Positions 5,468-5,981 of a stretch of DNA of 5,981 bases are shown here, piece after piece. Within the stretch, counting starts at the first letter, position 1; each line of letters begins with the position of its first letter. Location of the stretch: NCBI GenBank assembly GCA_946480555.1, contig CAMLLE010000214.1, positions 1-5,981 of the forward strand, in the 5' to 3' direction. The stretch comes from an uncultured Verrucomicrobia subdivision 3 bacterium. GTDB lineage: Bacteria; Verrucomicrobiota; Verrucomicrobiae; Limisphaerales; CAMLLE01. The notes under the pieces are model-generated. The model did not search any database. It saw only the letters and a list, made by a program, of their open reading frames with translations, and was not told where the DNA came from. A program made the translations under genes and the position numbers.

Positions 5468-5981
5468 TCACTTCTGCTGGAACATGCGGCCCGCCATTTT
5501 CATCGCGGCTTCCTGCATCTTGCGCTGGTTCTCCAGGAATTTTTCAAACGCGCCGATCTGATCCGCCGTCAAAAACTGCCGGGCGCGTTCGACCACCTGC
5601 CGGTTGTATTCCGACTGTTCCTCCGCATGACGCTGCAGCCGGTCTTCGCTGAAGATCACTGAAAAATCCTCCGCCCCGGACTGGTCGTTGTAATCGGTCG
5701 TCCATTTGAAATCCTTGCGGCTGGTGTTCAGGAGATCGATCAACTGCTGCTCCTGAGTTGCGTTCAACGCCGTTTCCGCGCCGGAATACTGCTCCTTGAA
5801 CTGCGCCACGTTCATTCGGTCCGACACGGTCGATTCGTATTTCTTGAACGTGTCGTAGTTTGCGTCTCCCAGAAAGTCCTTGATGGCCTGGTCTGCGGCC
5901 TCAGTCTGTTTTTTGATTTCGGCCGCCATCTCCTTCCGTTTCGTTGCGTCCGCGCCGAGCATCTCCATGCCGATGGCGATG
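5468..5981 (-). CDS. Helical protein with two LTxxQ-like motifs (Spy/CpxP-like), 5' end beyond the window
   Basis: The frame is open to the right edge. An internal ATG at 5968 gives 166 residues, but the codons before it (IAIG) continue the frame, so the real N-terminus, perhaps with a signal peptide, probably lies outside. The visible part is highly charged and mostly helical, with long Lys/Glu/Gln-rich stretches. Counting from that Met, it carries LNATQ (68-72) and LTADQ (133-137), each followed by amphipathic helix, which recalls the LTxxQ repeats of periplasmic Spy/CpxP-type proteins. A central segment, FKWTTDYNDQSGAEDFSVIF (87-106), is less helical. The end is Met- and Lys-rich (MQEAAMKMAGRMFQQK). 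If the family is right, the role would be chaperone-like or stress-sensing in the envelope, but this rests on short motifs only. It lies 100 bases upstream of the peptidase ATG on the same strand (19 bases if the GTG at 5448 is used). Confidence 0.75.
   Translation of the reverse strand, partial: IAIGMEMLGADATKRKEMAAEIKKQTEAADQAIKDFLGDANYDTFKKYESTVSDRMNVAQFKEQYSGAETALNATQEQQLIDLLNTSRKDFKWTTDYNDQSGAEDFSVIFSEDRLQRHAEEQSEYNRQVVERARQFLTADQIGAFEKFLENQRKMQEAAMKMAGRMFQQK

Noticed and set aside
1..5981. CRISPR array, tRNA or rRNA gene, insertion sequence, attachment site, toxin-antitoxin or defence system
   Set aside because: I saw no regularly spaced repeats, cloverleaf, transposase or integrase motifs, terminal inverted repeats or known defence domains. 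The window looks like ordinary chromosomal DNA.

Overview
The window most likely comes from a member of Verrucomicrobiota, probably the Pedosphaera/Limisphaera side. The best clue is the short C-terminal module of the secreted peptidase, which reads like the 'STNLV.W...FYR' tails common on exported proteins of that group. The moderately high GC content and scarce Shine-Dalgarno sequences also fit. This assignment is inference from sequence style, not a database result.

Layout. Positions 1-284 (minus) hold the 5' part of a small gene of unknown function that runs off the left edge. Positions 285-585 are non-coding and hold several hairpins, including a convincing minus-strand terminator at 401-430 and a three-block GGGGAC/GTCCCC/GGGGAC element at 485-516. 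Positions 586-2106 (minus) encode a complete FAD-dependent oxidoreductase fused to a C-terminal Rieske [2Fe-2S] domain (YhfW-like). A 152-base divergent spacer separates it from a plus-strand three-helix membrane protein of 85 residues (2259-2516). After 265 non-coding bases, a plus-strand gene (2782-3735) encodes a predicted outer-membrane beta-barrel protein, followed by a textbook terminator (3755-3787). Converging on it from the right is a minus-strand gene for an exported, probably lipid-anchored subtilisin-family peptidase (3838-5367). Upstream of that, on the same strand, is the 3' part of a helical protein with two LTxxQ-like motifs (5468-5981), open at the right edge.

How the genes work together. 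There is no clear multi-gene system. The oxidoreductase appears cytoplasmic. The barrel protein, the peptidase and probably the LTxxQ protein are envelope proteins. The peptidase and LTxxQ genes could be co-transcribed (about 20-100 bases apart, depending on the peptidase start), but nothing ties them functionally. The points most worth a second look are the peptidase active-site variant (Gly where subtilisins have Pro after the catalytic Ser), the three-block hairpin element, the half-size SemiSWEET/PnuC-like membrane protein, and the edge gene at 1-284.
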